The notes: generated by a model not told the origin, from the letters alone. DNA of 64,000 nt from Photobacterium sanguinicancri (GCF_024346675.1 NZ_AP024850.1:1240001-1304000); one strand, 5' to 3'; numbered from the stretch's first letter, positions 19,917-27,906 are shown. Numbers and translations: made by a program.

Positions 19917-20219
19917 CGAGATTACCGCGCTTCGTTACTGAATTTCAAAAGACTACATAGTTAGCCAATATAGTGAAACTATACTACCTCTGTGATTGTT
20001 ACTCCTAGTGAATCGATCAATATCGTCATTCCTTTTTATTATAATTTGACAGGGATCGAGTTTTCCCTTTCAGAATTGAAAATAAAATGCGTAAAATCAT
20101 CAAAAATACGCGCAGTTTGGCACTTATTCTGTTATTTAATTTCATATTATGGGAATTAATTTACAGCTTGAAATAAATGGTGCGGAAATAATGTTTATTA
20201 CAGACTGAAAGGAAATAGC
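19917..20219. other. Divergent promoter region hexR / yeeZ
   Basis: 303 bases without a gene. A perfect 15-base palindrome TATAGTGAAACTATA lies at 19969-19983, about 53 bases before hexR on the minus strand; it could be a -10 element, a regulator site, or both. A TTGACA at 20047-20052 has no convincing -10. The rest is AT-rich. Confidence 0.5.
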
Positions 20220-21056
20220 ATGAAAGTCAGTATTTGTGGGTGTGGTTGGTTAGGATTACCGTTGGCACGTCACCTAAAGAAAGCTGGGTTTACGGTGCAG
20301 GGAACCAAGCGGACTGAAGCGGCAGCTCAGGCACTCTGTGATGAAGGCATTCGTGGTTTTCCACTGATCTTGCCGCTAACTAACGAACAACTGCCAGTTG
20401 TGAGTGATTTTTTTGATTGTGATGTGATGGTGCTGAATGTTCCTCCTGGTCGTCAAACAGCACTGTCCATGCAGTACGCCAGCACGATGTTAACCTTATG
20501 TGGTGAGGCAAAGAGGCGAGGAGTCCAGCAACTTGTCTTTATTAGTACGACCGCGGTTTATGGTGATGTGAAAGGTGTAATAACAGAAGTGACAACACCT
20601 GACCCGATTACTGAGTCGGGTAAAGCTCATTATGAGATAGAGCAAGGCTTGATAGCATCGTGGAGTGATCGGGTTACCATTCTCAGGTTAGCTGGCTTGT
20701 TTGGTCCAAATAGGCATCCGATTAAATTTTTATCAGGGCGTAAAGGTATTCAGCAAGGAGGGGCTCCAGTTAATCTTATTCATAAGTATGATTGTATTAG
20801 AGCAATTACTGCGATTATTACTGCTCAGCCTAAACAGAATGTTTTCCACTTAGCTTCAAGTCAGCACCCTTCACGATCAGAGTATTACACTACGATGGCA
20901 AAAAAAGTGGGGTTAGCTATACCTGAATTTAGTGATAACGAAGGTGGTAGTGCAAAGAAAATTGATGCGTCGTTTAGTTGTGATCAACTAAATCTGGTGT
21001 TGGATCAAGACGACTTATTAGCGATAGTCCCTGAATTAGATGATGCCAAGTGCTAA
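20220..21056 (+). CDS. YeeZ-like NAD(P)-binding epimerase/reductase (SDR superfamily)
   Basis: 278 residues. The Rossmann motif GCGWLGLPLA occurs at residues 7-16, followed by LNVPPGRQ, FISTTAVYGD (extended-SDR Ser/Tyr region) and a substrate half containing NLIHKYDCIRAI. This is the YeeZ family; the reaction is unknown. AAAGGAAATAGC precedes the ATG. It converges with the small-RNA cluster on the opposite strand, whose first terminator lies nine bases past its stop. Confidence 0.85.
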   Translation: MKVSICGCGWLGLPLARHLKKAGFTVQGTKRTEAAAQALCDEGIRGFPLILPLTNEQLPVVSDFFDCDVMVLNVPPGRQTALSMQYASTMLTLCGEAKRRGVQQLVFISTTAVYGDVKGVITEVTTPDPITESGKAHYEIEQGLIASWSDRVTILRLAGLFGPNRHPIKFLSGRKGIQQGGAPVNLIHKYDCIRAITAIITAQPKQNVFHLASSQHPSRSEYYTTMAKKVGLAIPEFSDNEGGSAKKIDASFSCDQLNLVLDQDDLLAIVPELDDAKC

Positions 21057-21065
21057 TTTTGAGAT

Positions 21066-21095
21066 AAAAAAACGCTGAGCAAAAAGGCTCAGCGT
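21066..21095 (-). terminator. Terminator of small RNA unit 1
   Basis: ACGCTGAGC (21072-21080) and GCTCAGCGT (21087-21095), loop of six; on the minus strand the stem is followed by seven T (21072-21066). Confidence 0.92.
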
Positions 21096-21229
21096 GAATA
21101 TCCAAAAAATTAGGAGTTTAAGCAGCAGTGGCAGTTTAAGATTAAATGCATAAGGACTCAGTAGCACTTACCCAGAACGAAATAACATATTAATAAATCA
21201 GTCAGTGGGTAAAAAGTTAATCTCAATCT
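21066..21229 (-). ncRNA. Small RNA, RybB/MicV-like seed, unit 1
   Basis: About 164 nt between a sigma-E-like promoter and an intrinsic terminator; the start is estimated from the promoter. The core at 21110-21133 reads TGCCACTGCTGCTTAAACTC then CTAA on the minus strand and contains GCCACTGCT, identical in units 2 and 3. The AU-rich linker after the core would suit Hfq. The 5' part is unique and can pair TTACCCA with TGGGTAA (21206-21212 and 21068+100 region, 21168-21174). From the core to the 3' end is 67 nt. No good ORF is shared among units. Inferred role: sigma-E repressor of outer-membrane protein mRNAs. Confidence 0.72.
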
Positions 21230-21235
21230 ATATAG

Positions 21236-21262
21236 TATGACTTTACGAAATCAGGTTGGTTC
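21236..21262 (-). promoter_or_regulatory. Sigma-E-like promoter of sRNA unit 1
   Basis: Minus strand: TTTGAACCA, then 16 bases, then TCATA. Spacing GAAC-N17-GTC is the same as in units 2 and 3 and equals that of enteric rpoH P3 as I recall it. Confidence 0.6.
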
Positions 21263-21342
21263 AAATTAATTTCAAAAAAGTGTTATTTTAATGCTTCGAT
21301 GCGTTTTTAACGGTGAACGGAACTTTTTCAAGTTTGGCACAT

Positions 21343-21373
21343 AAAAAAATCCCGCTGAACCTTCAGCGGGATT
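21343..21373 (-). terminator. Terminator of small RNA unit 2
   Basis: AATCCCGCTGAA (21348-21359) pairs with TTCAGCGGGATT (21362-21373); seven T follow on the minus strand. Confidence 0.93.
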
Positions 21374-21479
21374 ACCAAACGGTATAAATCATTTACACAA
21401 AATAAGGAGTTTTAGCAGCAGTGGCATCAATGTTTAATGATGAAAACACTCTTTTTTCATCACCATTAATTTGAATGTC
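21343..21479 (-). ncRNA. Small RNA, RybB/MicV-like seed, unit 2
   Basis: About 137 nt. The shared core lies at 21403-21426: TGCCACTGCTGCTAAAACTC then CTTA, one or two substitutions from units 1 and 3, with GCCACTGCT (21417-21425) intact. Downstream TGTGTAAAT is shared with unit 3. The 5' part folds into a hairpin, TGATGAAAA with TTTTCATCA (21438-21462), just before the core. From core to 3' end is 83 nt, close to the size of enterobacterial RybB. It has the best sigma-E promoter match of the three. Confidence 0.75.
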
Positions 21480-21485
21480 ATATAT

Positions 21486-21512
21486 TCAGACTGGCTGTTT
21501 TCATAAAGGTTC
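21486..21512 (-). promoter_or_regulatory. Sigma-E-like promoter of sRNA unit 2
   Basis: Minus strand: TTTGAACCTT with a 16-base spacer from GAACCT to TCTGA. The -10 TCTGA and spacing match rpoH P3 exactly. The preceding AATTTC is shared with unit 3. Confidence 0.68.
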
Positions 21513-21589
21513 AAAGAAATTCAAAAAAAGATTAAATAAAATTAAACCCCTTTAAAAATCAGTATGTTGACGTCTGGTGAATTTGGGGC

Positions 21590-21618
21590 AAAAAAAAGCC
21601 CACTAACAATGAGTGGGC
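21590..21618 (-). terminator. Terminator of small RNA unit 3
   Basis: GCCCACT (21598-21604) pairs with AGTGGGC (21612-21618); eight T follow on the minus strand. Confidence 0.92.
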
Positions 21619-21729
21619 GAAGCTCTATTTACACAATTAGGAGTTTAAGCAGCAGTGGCATTGTCGATTGAAGAGGATAATGCGTGTTGGCGGCCTGCGA
21701 ACAATTCATATATCGTCAATCTTAATGTC
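21590..21729 (-). ncRNA. Small RNA, RybB/MicV-like seed, unit 3
   Basis: About 140 nt. The core at 21637-21660 is identical to unit 1: TGCCACTGCTGCTTAAACTC then CTAA, with GCCACTGCT at 21651-21659, followed by TTGTGTAAAT as in unit 2. Core to 3' end is 70 nt. The 5' part (about 70 nt) is unlike the other two units. On the minus strand a 26-codon ORF runs through the core, but it is not conserved in the other copies, so a non-coding role is preferred. Start position estimated. Confidence 0.75.
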
Positions 21730-21735
21730 ACTATA

Positions 21736-21762
21736 TATGACTGGCATTTATCGACTTAGTTC
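21736..21762 (-). promoter_or_regulatory. Sigma-E-like promoter of sRNA unit 3
   Basis: Minus strand: AATTTCTTTGAACTA, 16 bases, TCATA. Nearly the same -35 block as unit 2 and the same spacing as both others. GCCAGTC before the -10 is also shared with unit 2. Confidence 0.62.
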
Positions 21763-21943
21763 AAAGAAATTATGAATTTTCGTTGTTTTGTTTTTAACTT
21801 CATGATTTTAAATTAAATTTAAATCGGATTTATTTCGGTCATTCAAAAAATGATATAAATCAGGGTTTATCCTGCTGTGCTCTGCCACTATGCCAGCTCA
21901 TATTGTTGTAAAGACAGTCTCTATGTCGTTAAAGGAGAACGCG

Positions 21944-23068
21944 ATGACTCAGAGTTTTTCGCTGAATACGTACCTTGAGCAATTAGCACAATTGGTCAAT
22001 ATTGATTGTGGTAGCCACACCCCAGAGGGGATTGCGAAAGTAGCAGATGTGCTTACCCCTATGTTTGAAGCTATTGGTTTTACCGTTACTCGTCATCAAC
22101 CCCACCCAGAGTCTGGGCCATGTTTGGCTATTACTAATAAACCCGACGCAGAGCATTATGATGTGATGCTAAGTGGCCATATGGACACGGTATTTCCAGT
22201 CGGTACTGTTGCTGAGCGCCCGATGACTTTTGATCAAGAAAAAGTCTATGGCCCCGGCGCGACAGATATGAAGTCAGGCATTCTGAGCGCACTTTATGCA
22301 TTACAAGCGCTAACTGACGATGAACGTTCCCGCCTTGCAATTGTAGTTGTCTTAAACTGCGATGAAGAAATTGGTTCTATCTATTCGCGTGAGTGGCTTG
22401 AAGGTTTTGCACGTAAGAGCCGCCAAGTGCTTGTTTGTGAGGCATCGCGCCCGACAGGTAACTTGATCCGTTCGCGTAAGGGTAATGCTAAGTACGAAAT
22501 TGAATTCCACGGTGTCGCTTCCCATGCTGGCTCTGCATTGGCTGAAGGCGTGAATGCAATTTATGAACTTAGCCATTGGTCATTAGCGATTAAAGGCATG
22601 GTTAACCTTGAAACGGGCACCACGATGAATGTGGGTGTCATTGAAGGTGGTATGGCTGTCAATGTCGTGCCAGATTACGCAAAAGCGACGGTTGACCTGC
22701 GTTTCTGGAACACTGATGAAGCAGAGGCGATCCACGAGAAGCTATTAGCCATGGCTGAAACGCCGTTTGAAGCTGGTGCGAGTGTGACGGTTAATCGCGT
22801 TACCTTTAAACCATCTATGCAGCCTTCAGATTACACAGAAGCCCTGATCAAGCTTGTAAGTGAAGAAGCAGAGAAACTGAACATTGTTTATGGGTGGGAA
22901 GATGCGGGCGGTGGTTCTGATGGTAACTTCACCGCAGCGCTTGGCACGCCAACACTTGATGGTTTTGGCCCTATGGGCGCAGGTTTTCACAGTGACAAAG
23001 AATACCTTCTGATCGACTCAATTGAGCCGCGTATTAAACTGTTAGCGAATACGCTACGCTGTTTGTAG
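21944..23068 (+). CDS. M20 family metallopeptidase (carboxypeptidase G2-like)
   Basis: 374 residues from ATG 21944, which has AAAGGAG at 21931-21937; an upstream in-frame ATG (21890) has none. Zinc ligands of the M20 family are visible: SGHMDTVF (His, Asp), GPGATDMKSG (bridging Asp), NCDEEIGS (Glu-Glu), CEASRP and the final GFHSDKEYL histidine. A central dimerisation domain (about 175-285) interrupts the catalytic domain. Closest in style to glutamate carboxypeptidases that cleave C-terminal Glu; the substrate is unknown. No signal peptide. Confidence 0.88.
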   Translation: MTQSFSLNTYLEQLAQLVNIDCGSHTPEGIAKVADVLTPMFEAIGFTVTRHQPHPESGPCLAITNKPDAEHYDVMLSGHMDTVFPVGTVAERPMTFDQEKVYGPGATDMKSGILSALYALQALTDDERSRLAIVVVLNCDEEIGSIYSREWLEGFARKSRQVLVCEASRPTGNLIRSRKGNAKYEIEFHGVASHAGSALAEGVNAIYELSHWSLAIKGMVNLETGTTMNVGVIEGGMAVNVVPDYAKATVDLRFWNTDEAEAIHEKLLAMAETPFEAGASVTVNRVTFKPSMQPSDYTEALIKLVSEEAEKLNIVYGWEDAGGGSDGNFTAALGTPTLDGFGPMGAGFHSDKEYLLIDSIEPRIKLLANTLRCL

Positions 23069-23100
23069 ATTTACTCAACCAGATTTACTCACCTACAGCT

Positions 23101-23134
23101 AAAAGCCAAAACTGAAAAGTTTTGGCTTTTTTAT
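23101..23134 (+). terminator. Terminator after the M20 peptidase gene
   Basis: A perfect 13-bp stem: AAAAGCCAAAACT (23101-23113), GAAA loop, then its complement (23118-23130), ending in T residues. Confidence 0.93.
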
Positions 23135-23144
23135 TGTTTGCAGC

Positions 23145-23176
23145 TTGACCTTAGACTTAGCTCCAAGGTTTATATT
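23145..23176 (+). promoter_or_regulatory. MerR-family operator-promoter of zntA
   Basis: TTGACC (-35, 23145-23150), a 20-base spacer and TATATT (-10, 23171-23176). The long spacer carries the dyad ACCTTaGAc / gCTcCAAGGT (23148-23169). An over-long spacer filled by a dyad is the hallmark of MerR-type activation (ZntR, CadR, CueR). No regulator gene is next to it, so control is in trans. Confidence 0.82.
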
Positions 23177-23246
23177 TATTGCCAGAACAGTCATTCATAC
23201 CGTCAGCATTGTTTATTACGGTATGAAAGCATTAAGGAGATGCGCT

Positions 23247-25796
23247 ATGTGTGCTCAATGCAACAGTAAAAAAACTCATATTCACACAACGAAAGCAACG
23301 GCGGGTAATGCAACCACAGTGAAAGTTGAAAGTGCCGCCGTAACTGATTGTTGTACGACAACAACGGACAGCTCTGCAAGTTGTTGTGGTTCTTCTGATT
23401 CAACTGATGGCGATGATGGTGGCGATGTAGCCTCTTCAGGCTCCATAACTTCTCTATCTTCGGCAGGTAAATCGATGGCTAAATTTAAAGTGTTCACAGC
23501 AGTTGAACATGCGGACTCGTCCTCAGCGTTAAATGCACATTCTCGTTCAACAGAACAACATAGCCATACGACTGAATTGTCACAGAATCATAAGACAGAA
23601 ACGCAACAAAACAGTGACGCCTCTGGTTGCTGTAGTGCTGGGCAATGTTCAGCGAATGAAAGTGTGCTGAATGATGAAAGCTTTGAGGCTGGAATCGCTA
23701 AGGAGTCAGGGCACACACAGCGTTGGAATATTTTAGGGATGGATTGCCCAAGCTGTGCCGCTAAACTTGAAAAAGCGGTTACAAGTCTTGCTGGTGTCGA
23801 GCAAGCCAAAGTGATGTTTGCCACTGAAAAGCTAGTGGTAAGCAGCGCGTCTCCAATGGCGGATAAAATTGAAGCCAAAGCCAAAGAAGTCGGTTTTCGC
23901 TTAGTCGGTTCTAAATCCTCGGCCAAAGAGGAACAGCCTAGTTTTATTCAGCAACATTTCCCAGTGATTGCGATTGCATTAATGATGGCCGCTTCATTTG
24001 CGATCGATAGTCAGTCTGAATTTTATGGCTTGATTGCTTTTTCTATTACCACAATGTTGGGATTAATCCCGATCCTGAAAAAGGCGATTAGCTTAGCGAA
24101 AACAGGTTCTCCATTCTCTATCGAAACCTTGATGTCTATTGCGGCACTCGGTGCGCTTTATTTGGGCGAAACCGCTGAAGCTGCAATGGTGTTATTACTC
24201 TTCTTATTAGGTGAACAGCTTGAAGGCTATGCTGCTTCTCGTGCCCGAAGCGGTGTGAAAGCGCTAATGGATCTTGTGCCTGAAGAAGCGACGATTGTAA
24301 AACCTAACGGTGAGCGTTCGAAAGTTGCAGTGGATAGCCTAAAGAAAGGTGATGTAATTGAAGTAGCGCCAGGTGCACGTTTACCGGCTGATGGTATTGT
24401 GCTGGATATAGCGGCCAGTTTTGATGAAAGTGCATTAACGGGTGAGTCTGTTCCTGTCGAGCGCCTACCGGGTGATAAAGTCATGGCGGGTTCATTGGTT
24501 GCAGATAAGGTTGTTCAAGTCACCATTGAATCAGAACAAGGTGACAATGCTATCGATCGTATTCTTCATTTGATTGAAGATGCTGAATCTCGTAAAGCAC
24601 CGTTAGAGCGTTTTCTTGATAAGTTTAGCCGTTGGTATACACCAGCAATGATAATACTTGCGGCCTTGGTGATTGTTATTCCACCTATGTTATTTGGTCA
24701 GTCATGGGATGAGTGGTTATATAAAGGCTTAACCTTGCTGCTTATTGCTTGTCCGTGTGCTCTGGTTATTTCAACGCCTGCTGCTATAACTTCGGGCTTA
24801 GCCGCTGCAGCTAAACGAGGTGCATTAATCAAGGGTGGTGCAGCGCTTGAACAGCTTGGACATATTAAAACGGTCGCGTTTGATAAAACCGGTACATTAA
24901 CCGAAGGTAAGCCAGTGATGACAGATTTGGTGAGCTGGGAAGGTGATGAAACAAGATTATTACGCCAAGCTGCGGCTATCGAAGCTGGCTCGCTTCATCC
25001 ACTCGCAATGGCGGTAATCAAAGCCGCTGAGCAAAAGGGCATTGCTATTCCTGAAGCGAAACACCGTGAAGCATTGGTGGGCAAGGGGATTCAAGGTGAA
25101 GTCGATGGCACGACGATCTTATTGTGTGCTGCCGATCGCTTACCTGAGAGTGTGTTACTTAATGCAGATCAGCAACAGGCCGTTGATGCACTAGAAGCGC
25201 AAGGCAAAACGCTGGTGGTTGCAATGCGTGATGGTGTCCCTGTTGGTGTTATCGCATGGCGTGATAATTTACGGGAAGATGCTGCCAAAGCAATTCAAGC
25301 CTTAAAAGGCATCGGTGTTGGTGCTGTGATGTTAACAGGTGATAACCAACGAGCAGCAAGTGCCATTGCTGCTGATATTGGTATCGACTTCCGTGCGGGT
25401 CTATTACCAGCAGATAAAGTGTCTGCAGTACGCGAGATGAACGACATACATAATGTTGCCATGGTGGGTGATGGCATTAATGATGCACCAGCAATGAAAA
25501 CGGCTTCTATTGGTATTGCGATGGGCGGTGGTACCGACGTGGCGTTAGAAACTGCAGATGCAGCGTTAACACATAACCGCGTATCTGAACTGCCGAACAT
25601 GATCATGCTTTCACGTGCAACCTTAGCGAATATTCGCCAAAATATCGTGTTAGCCTTAGGGTTGAAAGGTGTTTTCTTGGTAACGACCTTGCTGGGTATG
25701 ACAGGTTTATGGGTGGCTGTTTTAGCGGACAGTGGCGCGACAGCACTCGTGACATTAAATGCTTTAAGGTTACTTCGTTTTAATCCGGATAAATAA
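23247..25796 (+). CDS. zntA: Zn/Cd/Pb-exporting P1B-type ATPase ZntA
   Basis: 849 residues from ATG 23247, with AAGGAGA at 23234-23240; the operator lies just upstream and rules out the longer frame. An unusual N-terminal extension of about 155 residues is rich in Cys, His, Ser and Thr (MCAQC, CC, CCG, GCCSAGQC). Then an HMA metal-binding domain with GMDCPSC (residues 164-170), membrane helices, TGES actuator motif, CPC (502-504) metal site, DKTGT with phosphorylated Asp546, SLHPLA and GDGINDAPA. Exports divalent heavy metals across the inner membrane. Confidence 0.95.
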   Translation: MCAQCNSKKTHIHTTKATAGNATTVKVESAAVTDCCTTTTDSSASCCGSSDSTDGDDGGDVASSGSITSLSSAGKSMAKFKVFTAVEHADSSSALNAHSRSTEQHSHTTELSQNHKTETQQNSDASGCCSAGQCSANESVLNDESFEAGIAKESGHTQRWNILGMDCPSCAAKLEKAVTSLAGVEQAKVMFATEKLVVSSASPMADKIEAKAKEVGFRLVGSKSSAKEEQPSFIQQHFPVIAIALMMAASFAIDSQSEFYGLIAFSITTMLGLIPILKKAISLAKTGSPFSIETLMSIAALGALYLGETAEAAMVLLLFLLGEQLEGYAASRARSGVKALMDLVPEEATIVKPNGERSKVAVDSLKKGDVIEVAPGARLPADGIVLDIAASFDESALTGESVPVERLPGDKVMAGSLVADKVVQVTIESEQGDNAIDRILHLIEDAESRKAPLERFLDKFSRWYTPAMIILAALVIVIPPMLFGQSWDEWLYKGLTLLLIACPCALVISTPAAITSGLAAAAKRGALIKGGAALEQLGHIKTVAFDKTGTLTEGKPVMTDLVSWEGDETRLLRQAAAIEAGSLHPLAMAVIKAAEQKGIAIPEAKHREALVGKGIQGEVDGTTILLCAADRLPESVLLNADQQQAVDALEAQGKTLVVAMRDGVPVGVIAWRDNLREDAAKAIQALKGIGVGAVMLTGDNQRAASAIAADIGIDFRAGLLPADKVSAVREMNDIHNVAMVGDGINDAPAMKTASIGIAMGGGTDVALETADAALTHNRVSELPNMIMLSRATLANIRQNIVLALGLKGVFLVTTLLGMTGLWVAVLADSGATALVTLNALRLLRFNPDK

Positions 25797-25861
25797 AGCC
25801 ACTAACAATCGATATTTGTTGGTTAAATTATCAGCGTTATTGGTGATTGATTGACTAAAAT

Positions 25862-25898
25862 AAACCGCAGATTACAGAAATGTAACTGCGGTTTTTTT
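25862..25898 (+). terminator. Terminator after zntA
   Basis: AAACCGCAG (25862-25870) pairs with CTGCGGTTT (25886-25894), continued by TTACA/TGTAA and a GAAA loop; seven T follow. Confidence 0.93.
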
Positions 25899-25927
25899 GT
25901 GATCTTTGCCATCCGCAAACGATTTTA

Positions 25928-25943
25928 GGTGATCTTCGTCACT
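25928..25943 (+). promoter_or_regulatory. CRP site, distal, udp promoter
   Basis: GGTGATCTTCGTCACT: both GTGA and TCAC half-sites with a 6-base gap. Its centre is 53 bp upstream of a second CRP site, the spacing used by CytR-CRP promoters. Confidence 0.75.
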
Positions 25944-25980
25944 TTATTGTGAGAAATGAAAACGAAGCGATTTCACTTAA

Positions 25981-25996
25981 CGTGACTGTTATCACT
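25981..25996 (+). promoter_or_regulatory. CRP site, proximal, udp promoter
   Basis: CGTGACTGTTATCACT. A TATCGT -10 candidate at 26019-26024 would place the start near 26031, so this site would be centred about -42, a class II position. Confidence 0.75.
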
Positions 25997-26137
25997 AAAA
26001 AGTGTGATTTGATGGGCTATCGTAAGAACATGCTTTTGAGAGTGAAACTCGCTGAGTATGACTCTTAACGTACCCTATGATTAAAGTGCTCTGGTTACCT
26101 TACCTAGAGCGCAATAACGATGAAAAAGGATATCAAT

Positions 26138-26905
26138 ATGTCTGACAATAATGTTTTCCATTTAGGTGTTAACAAAGCGGATCTTAACGGTGCTGAATTA
26201 GCGATCATTCCTGGTGATCCTGCTCGCGTAGAAAAGATTGCAAACCTAATGGATAACCCTGAGTTTCTAGCAAGCTCTCGTGAGTACACTGTATTTCGCG
26301 CGAAACTTGATGGCAAATCAGTCGTAATTTGTTCGACAGGTATTGGTGGTCCATCTACATCGATTGCTGTTGAAGAGCTAGCGCAACTTGGTGTGCGTAC
26401 TTTCTTACGTGTTGGTACAACAGGCGCTATCCAGCCACACATCAACCCTGGTGACATGATTGTTACGACTGGTTCAGTTCGTCTTGATGGTGCTAGCCTT
26501 CACTTTGCACCTATGGAATTCCCAGCAGTTGCAGACTTTAATGTTGCAACAGCAATGAAAGCCGCATGTGATGCAGACAATGCAACAGTACACACTGGTG
26601 TTACCGCTTCTAGCGACACCTTCTACCCAGGCCAAGAGCGCTACGATACATTCACAGGCCGTGTTGTTCGTCGTTTCCAAGGCTCTATGGATGAGTGGCA
26701 GCAAATGGGCGTGCTTAACTTTGAAATGGAATCTGCAACATTATTAACTATGTGTGCAAGTTCTGGTTTACGTGCTGGTTGTGTTGCGGGTGTTATCATC
26801 AACCGTACGCAAAAAGAGATCCCAGATCACGCAACATTGAAAGCGACAGAGACTCGCTCAATCAAAGTTGTTGTTGATGCTGCACGTCGCATGCTTGCTG
26901 AATAA
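26138..26905 (+). CDS. udp: Uridine phosphorylase
   Basis: 255 residues. ATG 26138 has AAAAGGA seven bases before it; an ATG six codons upstream does not. Splits uridine to uracil and ribose 1-phosphate in pyrimidine salvage. PNP/UDP family motifs: [13 protein letters not shown] (phosphate site), [32 protein letters not shown], and [13 protein letters not shown] with the ribose-binding Glu. Very close to the enteric enzyme. The upstream tandem CRP sites suggest CRP and CytR control, as for enteric udp. Confidence 0.97.
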   Translation: MSDNNVFHLGVNKADLNGAELAIIPGDPARVEKIANLMDNPEFLASSREYTVFRAKLDGKSVVICSTGIGGPSTSIAVEELAQLGVRTFLRVGTTGAIQPHINPGDMIVTTGSVRLDGASLHFAPMEFPAVADFNVATAMKAACDADNATVHTGVTASSDTFYPGQERYDTFTGRVVRRFQGSMDEWQQMGVLNFEMESATLLTMCASSGLRAGCVAGVIINRTQKEIPDHATLKATETRSIKVVVDAARRMLAE

Positions 26906-26940
26906 TATCTGCAAAATGTAGTTTTAGTTTCTACATGTTT

Positions 26941-26966
26941 AAAACCACCTTCGGGTGGTTTTTTTA
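26941..26966 (+). terminator. Terminator after udp
   Basis: AACCACC (26943-26949), TTCG loop, GGTGGTT (26954-26960), then T residues. Confidence 0.93.
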
Positions 26967-27193
26967 TGGCTGGGATTCGGCAGTAGATACAGTATTGACT
27001 GAATGAGTGGCAAGATGTTGGTATTTCTAGATACGTTAGAGAGCACAGTGTAAAGGTGCATATTTATCTATAAAATTACGTTTTTTACACTTGGTAACAT
27101 TTGCTGGTGGCCGTTAATTGCTCTTTATATTTACTTAAATCAAAAAAGTTGAATGTTTTTCTCTTTTTGCCGCATTTTTCAACGTTTATTGGA

Positions 27194-27222
27194 TTGATCT
27201 TGCCGTGATCATCCATTAGAAT
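27194..27222 (+). promoter_or_regulatory. Candidate sigma-70 promoter of satP
   Basis: TTGATC, 17-base spacer, TAGAAT. Start would be near 27229, about 68 bases before satP. The remaining 230 bases between the udp terminator and here are AT-rich with no ORF or clear CRP site. Confidence 0.55.
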
Positions 27223-27296
27223 TCGCCGCGCATTACAGATGCACACATTTTTTAATATTTATTACTTTTTTTGAACTACTCCTGTAGGGGAACTCA

Positions 27297-27890
27297 ATGT
27301 CTACAAAACTAGCTAACCCAGCGCCTTTAGGTTTGATGGGCTTTGGTATGACTACCATCCTTTTAAACATCCACAACGCGGGTTTCTTCCCTATTGATTC
27401 AATGATCCTAGCAATGGGTATCTTCTACGGCGGTCTTGGTCAAGTGCTAGTAGGCATGATGTGTTTCAAACGTGGTGATACGTTTGGTACAACAGCATTC
27501 ACTTCTTACGGTCTATTTTGGTTAACGCTTGTTGGTATTCTAGTTATGCCAAAAATGGGTCTAGCTGCAAGCCCTGCACCTTTCATGGGTTGGTACCTAC
27601 TACTATGGGGCATTTTCACTGGCTTCATGTTTATCGGTTCACTATGCTACCCACGTGCTAAGCAATTTGTATTTGGTTCATTAACAGTATTGTTCTTCCT
27701 TCTTGCAGCTCGTGATTTCACAGGTAGCGCACTGATCGGCACAATCGCTGGTTTTGAAGGTATTATCTGTGGTGCAAGTGCAATTTACTTTGCAATGGCA
27801 CAAGTACTAAATAATGAGTACGGCCGCACAATCCTTCCAGTCGGTGAGAAAAAAGCAGTTAAAGCGACACCGCTAAAAGCTGCAGCTTAA
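27297..27890 (+). CDS. satP: Acetate/succinate transporter SatP (GPR1/FUN34/YaaH family)
   Basis: 197 residues, six membrane segments. The family signature [14 protein letters not shown] is at residues 7-20, and the constriction residues of the central pore are in the helices that follow ([20 protein letters not shown]). SatP moves acetate and succinate with protons across the inner membrane. A TAGGGGA ribosome site precedes ATG 27297. Single-gene unit between two terminators. Codon choice looks biased towards frequent codons, hinting at strong expression. Confidence 0.93.
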   Translation: MSTKLANPAPLGLMGFGMTTILLNIHNAGFFPIDSMILAMGIFYGGLGQVLVGMMCFKRGDTFGTTAFTSYGLFWLTLVGILVMPKMGLAASPAPFMGWYLLLWGIFTGFMFIGSLCYPRAKQFVFGSLTVLFFLLAARDFTGSALIGTIAGFEGIICGASAIYFAMAQVLNNEYGRTILPVGEKKAVKATPLKAAA

Positions 27891-27906
27891 TCCCACCTGA
27901 TTGACG

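Noticed and set aside
21590..21720. Minus-strand ORF of 26 codons through sRNA unit 3 (ends MPLLLKLLIV), and short frames MPLLLKLLILCK or MHLILNCHCC in the other units
   Set aside because: The frame and flanks are not shared among the three copies and the start codons differ; the nucleotide core is conserved instead. Non-coding interpretation is simpler.
21060..21765. CRISPR array or IS element
   Set aside because: Three repeats at 234-293 bp spacing, each with its own promoter and terminator, no cas genes and no transposase.
23145..23246. Longer zntA start at 23145
   Set aside because: It would lie on the -35/-10 promoter; AAGGAGA before ATG 23247 decides.
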